This document shows, one piece after another, positions 53,401 to 62,400 of a stretch of DNA of 64,000 bases. The DNA comes from Glandiceps talaboti. Taxonomy: Eukaryota > Hemichordata > Enteropneusta > Spengelidae. The notes under the pieces were generated by a model. The model saw only the letters and a list, made by a program, of their open reading frames with translations, was not told where the DNA came from and ran no database searches. The DNA lies in NCBI RefSeq assembly GCF_964340395.1, contig NC_135558.1, positions 20,549,871-20,613,870 of the forward strand, read 5' to 3'. Position numbers and translations under genes: made by a program. Numbering within the stretch: the stretch's first letter is position 1; the number at the start of each line of letters is the position of its first letter.

Positions 53401-56400
53401 CATCCACTATGGATATGTGTTTGGCATGATACAGTAATTTTTCAGGTAGACAAAACAATGGAAACAAAAATAGCAACATTATAATTAGCGTTGCGTTTTT
53501 TTACTTTGATATGATTGCGACAGTATGTACATGTGATGTATCACAATGAAAACGATCGACTCTCAGCAACATGGAAATCAAAACATACAATCGGACTACG
53601 CATTGGTTTCCTAAAAATTGCTATCGTACTGAAAATATTTTATGACGCTAACTTGCTTTCTTTATCAGTGAAAACATTATTCAAATTATTTTGTTTTCCA
53701 TTTTTTTGCTTTGATCATGGCTACACTCGTGGCGTGGAGAACCCCGGTAACATTTACTGGCTTTCACTGTATGGCGTCACTGTCCAGTTTTTATGTGATT
53801 TCAACTGTCTTCACCCATTACCTACACAGTTATATCTTTCGGAAATGTGTGTAGAGTGATCGTTTCACCACAGGTGCTGCTACACCCACCAACAAAACAC
53901 AGAGGAACCATTGTTGCTGGAAGACTAAACTGGTACACAACAATATGTAGTTACAGATAAAACTAGTGTATGGCGACGTAATTAGTAACTCATTAGTAAA
54001 CATTACATAAAGGCTTAGAAGTTGTTCGTAACATGTGGGACCTCGACACCTTTCTTGAACAGGCTGAGGTGCCGAAGTTAGTCGAAGCACAGGGGATTAA
54101 GAGGCAAGTATTTTTGCGACTTTCTTGCCAATGCATTTAACATTTAGAGGTATGAATGCAATTTCATTTATTTTCATGGCAAAATGAACACAATAATGAA
54201 GAAAAACAAGTCATTGAGAATGACATAGTCCTCGCTATGATTGGGTTTTAAGGAATTATCACTACTCTGATCACGCAACAACACTTGTGAACCTAAATCA
54301 AACAGACTTAGATATGTTGTGTCTGCTTGTTGGACATGGAACATGCCTACAACAATAAAGGATTGGTCGGGTATGGGGGATCATATCACGATGAAAATGG
54401 ATATGCACATGAATGTCATAGAACACTGTCCTAATACTAACTTTGAATGTGATCTGTTCAAGCATGTCTGAGTTATGGCTTTGGACATAGAAAAATCGCA
54501 AACAAAATGGCTGCCAGGCGGCCATATTGGATCGTATTACAACAACAATGAATATGCACATGTATGTCATAGAACACTGTCCTAATACCAACTTTGGATG
54601 AGATCTGTTCAAGCATGTCTGAGTTATGGCTTTAGACATGGAAAATTCACAAACAAAATGGCTGCCAGGCAGCCATATTGGATCGTATCACGACGAAAAT
54701 GGATATGCACATGTGTGTCATAGAACACTGTCCTAATACCAACTTTGAATGAGATCTGTTCAAGCATGTCTGAGTTATGGCTTTAGACATGGAAAATTCA
54801 CAAACAAAACGGCTGCTAGGCGGCCATATTGGATCGTATCATGAAACAAATTGACATGCACATGTATGCCATTGTATGTTGCCCCTGTACCAAGTTTGAA
54901 AAAAATCGGTCCAGGCATCTCCAAGAAACAGCTGCGGACGCACGGACGCACGCATGGACGGACGCACGGACAGACGGAACCCAATCCATAAGTCCCCGTC
55001 CCGGACTTCGTCCGGCGGGGACTAATTATCAACCTCTCCATGTACACTTTAAACGTAATAACACAAGCGACGTCATCTCACACAAAGCATCTTGGGACCA
55101 GAAAAATGACAATGGCTGGTCCTATAATAGAGCATACTTACTTGTAGGTGGTAATTCAAATAATGGTTGTATTGGTGGTAGTCGTTGTAGTTCTACTACT
55201 GGTGTTAAAGCTGATAATGGTAGAGTTGGTGAAACTATCTGTGAGGGTGCTGTTGTTCTTTGTCTTAGTGGCATTGGTGAAGCTTTACTACTTGGTCTGC
55301 TGGGCTGTGCTGGGAGACTCAGATGACTGGCTGGTTTAGGAGCTAAAATTTATAAAACACAACACAAAGATGAAGTCAATCTACAAGTGAGTGACAACAA
55401 TTCATCCATCCATCAAATCAATTTATAGAGAGCCAGTAAGAAGTATTTAAAGTTTTAGAGGAACTTACACACACTAAACATACCTAACTCTTCAACAATC
55501 TTTCAAAACTCTGATGAGTATGAAATTGATAATGGAGATCAAAATATACATCACTGCTTGAATGTCTAGTATAATTGCAAACTTTGACAGATGGATGGTG
55601 AAAATGAGGAGTTCTGCTGTGGCAGTTGGGGGGGGGGGGGTTATAGGTATGGAAAGGACATTCCACTCACCTGGTGGGGGTGTTAATGGTGTAGATTTTG
55701 CCATCATTTGATCAATAGTTCCTGTCAAATGAGCTACCAGAATTGAGGATGGTGGTGACTGCATAGCTGGCTGTGGAGTTTGCTGTCAAACAAAAAATAT
55801 TCTCAACTGTTACAAGGTCATTTTATCATGTAATAACTCAGTATTACCAATGACTGTACATGTATTTTTGTATTGACTCACCTTGGATAAAAATGTCTGA
55901 CATTAGTATATATTTGATAGTGGCATAAAGTCTGGAGGACATTGCCTTATAGTGTTAACAAGGATAGTGTGGAGTTTGCTCTGTACATACAGCTAGAATG
56001 TACAATGTCGCTATTGGTTATGAAGACTGCCCTCTATGGTAGCTTGCCTACACAATTATAAACACTTGATAGTAAATGATGGTTAGAGGGTCAAATCTAC
56101 CATGTAGAGTCTGATCTGATTGATTAGTATTTTCCCAATCTACTCATGAACCTGTGAAATCTACAATAATTATCCAAAGTATTGGTTCCCCCAGTGATCA
56201 AATACATTTAAAGATAGGGAACAACATATCATATGTATGACTGAGCAACATCATCTCATTAGTGTTGTTTTAATAACAAGTCACATCTATCTCTAGAGGG
56301 CATACTTCCGCTTGACATCAGGCGGAGGGTATTCTCAGTGGGTATTTTGCATACACATTACAACTAATATAACATTTTCCGTTTTACCATCAGTTGCTAT

Positions 56401-59400
56401 TCTCCACTGCTGGCTTTTACTGAGTTCTACTATACTACTCTGTAAAGTTTATTTTCTCATTTCTTCATTTTTAGCATCCAAGTTATACAAGATTTTTATC
56501 CCCACTTTCACACTTAGACTTTTACTTCTTCACCTTCTTGTCTCCCATTTTTTGCACTACTTTTTACCGCAGTTTTATCACTCTGTATTTGTATTTTTCA
56601 CTTTATTTTTTATTGTAGTAGACCTCTGTTATCGAATTTTTGTTTATTTTACTCACTTTTGTTTCATTTATTATGTTACTGTTTTAAGACACTGGAAAAC
56701 ATTGGAAAGAAAGTTTTTATGTAGACAAAAGAGTTGTAATTTCTTCAATCATTGAAACCAAATTTACATTTTCTCAAGTCCATGTCTCAGAGTTGGCTCA
56801 CTAACATTGCAGTTGGACTGAGTGTAGCTTTTGCTCAAGAAGACCTCCTGTGTGAGATCAAAACGTTGGAACTAAAAATTTATGTCTAGACAAATGGACT
56901 TGTTATTTTTTCCCTCAAACCCAATTTTACATTTTCTCAAGTCCATGTCTCCGAGTTAGCTCACCACTGCAGTTGGACTGATTGTAGCTTTAACAACAAA
57001 CTCATCAATAGCACAAAGTACAGTCCATGCTACATCATTAGCATTAAACCCGTCATACAGTTAGTTCCTTTGACTATACTAATCCGATTCGTGGCATTGA
57101 AAATGTCTGTAACATGTATCAATGATAGACACATTTGGTACAGTCAGACTATTACAATGTAATGCTAACAGACATGGTTTATTTGGTGAAGACATTGTTT
57201 TTTTAATAATGCTTCCCGACACTGTGTTAGTTGTCTGAGATAAAGCCAACTGTTTCTGATATTGAGAAAGTGTTATGTCTTGATTGACTATCATTATTAC
57301 ATTGCAATAGTAAAGTAAATGTTGTAATTAGAGTCACACAATTAGTACAGATTCATTAATTGGCACCCAGACTCACTTCAGCCATTTAAATAATTGATGG
57401 TTGACTCCTATCATAATAATGCTGAACAGAATATACTTGCACAAAAGTGTGATCTCATTTGTAGGATGGAGAATTACAGACCAAGTACATGAGGTTCCAT
57501 CTCAGATAGGCTTAAAAATCAGGGTGGGGGTTAAAATATAATTTTGTGTTTACTATATACTATATTGCCACAAGAACAAGGTTGTAAAATTAAGTCATAA
57601 TGAAACAATGATAGATGTCAGCTAGCAGGGATCTAATCTGTATGGTAAGCAGTGACAGGGCGCCCTCACACATCGGTTAACCCTCTCATCACGACCTCTG
57701 CATGACCTTCTAGTCAGTAGTTCAGGATGGGGCCTAAATCTTTTTAAGTTGCTCTCATATTACTTTAGATTGATACAGTCGGGTGAGATGAGGGAGGTGA
57801 GGGCAGAGCAACACAACATATCTTACAGTTTAGCATGGATCTTGAGTTCATGTTTTCCAGATATGTACACTCCCAGTGATGTCATGTATTCAGTCTGCAA
57901 TACTCTGTCCTACTATAGATGTATGTAAAACACCAAATCAAGGATCATGCATTCTGCTCCTGAACTCAACCTTGCTTGCCAGCTATAATTTATGCAAATA
58001 GAAAGCAGACTTCCTTTATTTAATACTTTTCCTTTTGTTTAAAAATCTACTTGTACCCGTTGATCTTCAGAATAACAACTAACAATTATAAAATGTTTCA
58101 CAGTCTGCAAAACTTACAACCCATAACACCAGAGTAAAGTGTTTTCTGTATGTACCACAATCGTTTATTGCATCCACATCAAGTACAACCCATAACACCA
58201 AAGTGTTTTCTGTATATACCACAGTTGTTTATAACATCCATATCAATTGTAAAAGTATATTGTTTCATTTGCTAATTGACCACATCAGAAAGGCCACATG
58301 CTAGACTGGTAAATAAACCAATTGAAACAGTATACTTTTACACTTGATATGAATGCTATAAATGAGAGTAGCACATAGAGAAAATGCTTTACTTCAGTGT
58401 TACTGATTGTAACTATATGTATAATGAAATTTCAATTCAAAATAGGAAGTATCCACGATTAATTGTAGTTATAGTATTTAATATTTAGTATTTACAGTAT
58501 ATATAGTCTGGGGGATTTCTGGTAAATTACACCTTAATTGCCAAAAAATTGGACATTCCCTAAATCTGATATTAATTACGGAGCTTTCAAAACATAAATA
58601 AACACTCTGAGGTACCCCAATCCCGTCAAAATCGGTAAAAGTAGCAACGAATGCAGCATTTTGAAATGGGTAGTATGCTGACATCTCGCTCATGTTTTCA
58701 GCATGATCTCGTCTATTTGAGTTTGCCCGGCTGGAATTGTAGCGAACGTTTTGCATTTAAACTTCAGTGAATACTTCACTCAGAATAAACCTTCAGGAAT
58801 GCTCACATCATCTATCCCAATCCTCCACAATAGGCAATGTCCTTCAGTCAAGTGTAAGTGACATGGCCTTAATTAAGTATTATACCATGTAGATTACTAC
58901 TAAAATGATATCACAGTCCTCATAATGTACCAGTCAAATAAACTATTTGACACAATGATACCTGAATCAATTAGATTATATTGGATCTCCATCTAAGGAG
59001 ACAGACAGTCACACTTACCTGTGGAGGTTGCTGGACAGGTTGTTGAGGAGGAGCTATTGTCATTGGTTGTTGTTTTGGAGGATCAGGTAATTTATGAGAA
59101 ATCTTTGGAGGTACATGGTTATTTTTCTTCCTCTTCTTAACAGGAGAGACATCTTCTGTTGGAAGAATAGCACCAACATCACCCATGGAAGCCATCACAC
59201 GATATAGTGTGAATGTGCAGTGTTTGTCTAATATTAACATCACCCATGGAAGCCATCACATGATAGTGTGAATGTGCAGTGTATGTCTAATATTAATAAT
59301 ATCACCAACAACACCCGTGCAAGCCATCACACGATATGGTGTGACTCTAATATTAATAACATCAAAGGTTGTGGTGAAATGGATTTCTTTTCAGTCAGTC

Positions 59401-62400
59401 TATTCATGTATCCAATGTTATTTTTGTGCAACATGTTTTCATTTTTATGAGCACCATATTTGAAGAACACATGGAATTTGTAAAATTTAGTGCTCAATCA
59501 ATTTGAGTATCAGTTACATTTTGTCAATCTTTTATCAAATACTGGCAAGGAATCCTTGATAGTATTGTTGTGGGTTATCACTTAAAATCACATTTTGAAT
59601 TCATCAAATGAGAAAGATTAACTGACCTTGAAATTTGATTTTGTAATTTGGTGCAGTGTAATAGCAATACTGGCCAGAAAACATTTTTTTTTCATCACAT
59701 TTTCAACATATGTTTCAACTAAAAGTACAGCTCAGATTGCCTGTGATTACCAACTGTTATTATCCTTAGTGAATATAGAAAATTTTGCTAACAGACAAAG
59801 TTTGTTTTTATTTTTGCTTTTTTTTGTTTCTGGCAGTCAGTTATTTCAAGTTGAACATTGAACGAGATGTGCAAACTTCATTACTAAAAGTTAGAGAGAG
59901 AGAGAGACAGAAATTTAGTTCCCCTGTCACATTTACTTCTGAACACTACTACTGGCTTTATGAAGTTGTATTTTCAAATTAGTATTAGTTCATTTCAATG
60001 AATAATTTGGTCAATGAAATCAAAATACATTTCAATTAATTATTTGGTCAATGAATTCAGAAGTTTGATGTTGTATTTTGATGTAAATTCATTCAATGAA
60101 TAATTTGGTTAATGATGTTAGGATAAATTCAAATGAGTTCTGAGGATTCTTGACACCTAATTAATTGGAAAGTAGATGAACTGCATACCGTTAAATCTGA
60201 AATTCTGTGTTGTGTTAATGCCTCATTACCCTACACTTGGATATGTAAATCTACTGCAGAGCACACAGAAAGATCCCATCACTTGTCAAAGGTAGTCTGT
60301 AACCAGGGTCCCACTTTCACATGAAAATTAGCGTACAAAATGCAAATATATACTAACTGATAAATTGAGAGGCAATCCAGATAACAGTGTAATAGGGATG
60401 ATTAGAATTACATAGTAGATATAGACAAAGAAGCTAGGGGAAAAAATTCCAATATCTGTGGGTTTTTTTAAAATTGATTGGTTCTAAAAGTATTTATCAT
60501 TTTGACATGTTCTGTATCATGTACAAATTCCTAGTGAGAGCTCTACTACATGTAAAGCATGATTCAACACGTTTTAGTAGTTGGCATAATACAAAGCGCA
60601 GTTCAATATGAAACAAAACAACCACCAAAGACTGTATACTACTGACAGTGCTCTTACAATTAAAATATAAAGACCGTAGATTACTGACAATGCTTACAAC
60701 TAAATAAAGGCCCACTTAGGATTAGAATTACAATCTACGTGAAAACCAGTTGTTTTGGCAGTGCTATAGAAAAACTTGGTTCAGAACAAAATGATCCAAT
60801 GCAATCCTTAAGATAACATTAATGTGATGACCACAGAATGAAACGTAGGCCTTTAAACAAGTTATCTATCAATGAAACAGTAGAGGAAAAGAATATTGGT
60901 CAGACAGAAAGTACCATATTTAAAAAACCTAACAGTGGCAGGTGTGAGCAGGGATCAGAGCAAGGGAACTGTTCATGGTTCCTTGGGTAAAGGATGTACC
61001 ATTCCAACTTACAGCACGCATACATACACATATACACTAATTCTCATAACTGATAAGCTTAATATGTTGAGCACTTTAAGAACAGTGGACTCAGTAGTGC
61101 CTGCAGTAATGAGACATTAAAATAACAACGCTAACACTAATCGTTACTTTATCTTTCATTCTGCTTGATACTAGTATTTCAAGCATAAAAGGACATTCGA
61201 TAGTGCTTACAATACATAGATTTAGATTCAAGATAACATACTGGGTCCTCTGTTCTTACAGGCTTGCAGACATGCAGATCTGTACCACTGTATGTTCATC
61301 ACGAAAGCACCTCAATTCAGACACAAGTTCTCATCTTTCACTTTTGATTCAGAAACACGTATCAAATCTGTCAGATCCAGTTAGACAATGAAGGATAAGT
61401 GATTTGTTCAAAACATGTCGGTTTCTCAAATCAAACAGTAAAGAAGGGAACTCCTGTATAAATGCAGATCTGTTCTCTATTTTATATCCATAACTCAAAT
61501 GTAGGCTTTGCCAGTTTTCAAAGCTTACACTTTCATTTGTTCACCACATTTAAAACTGTTCTATAGACGGAACACTATTCATTGCTGTAGCATATTGTTA
61601 GATCCAAACATGGTATGAAATGAAAGTAGTTGGTTGGCTCCAGTTGCATAAATTCTTGCATATGACTTCACCATTTCCATTCCACAGACTCTCTATCATC
61701 AGTGGTGAGAAGTACACACACCTTTAACTCATCAGCATGATAAATTGATTGTCCACATTCATTTTTACAATAAATCTCATTTTGATGATCTTTGAGGTGC
61801 AACTTTCAAAAGTGTGTACCTGGACATAAAGCATTTCATCTTGTACCTGAACAACACTTTCCATCTTCAGTGCTTCCATTGGATTGGAGCCTTTCAGGAT
61901 TTACTATCATCTTTCTACATTAAGACTAGGGGACTAGTCTGTATTTATTTTCTTTTATATTTTTCAGAGGGAAGGAAGGGGAACTAACATGTTGCATCCT
62001 ACCACAGTGTATAGCTGCAAAGTTAAGACCAATCTTGGGGTCAAGGTCAACAAACAAACACATATAAATAAACAAGACTTAGCTTTCTTGTGCATGCCAA
62101 CAAGTGACAAAATTGAAAAGACACAGTAAACACTTTATTTAATGTTTTGAGCTGAAGTGTCAACTCCAGAATATATTTTATTGGAAGAAACAGGTGTTGT
62201 TCCACTAGTTTAATATGCAGATATATATTATATACATACTGGATTGCTACAATCGTCCTTTTCTCTCTAAATGAATACGGTAAAGTATCAATCCCAAACA
62301 AACTACTGACAACGTTGGTCGTAACCTGGCAAAAAAATATTGCATTGTCACTTAGACAATCTCTCTGCCCACAAGCTACAAATCATACATCACTAAAAAG

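Noticed and set aside
56312-56755. 147-codon hydrophobic plus-strand frame
   Set aside because: Phe/Leu/Ile-rich reading of T-rich intronic DNA, with no start context or homology.
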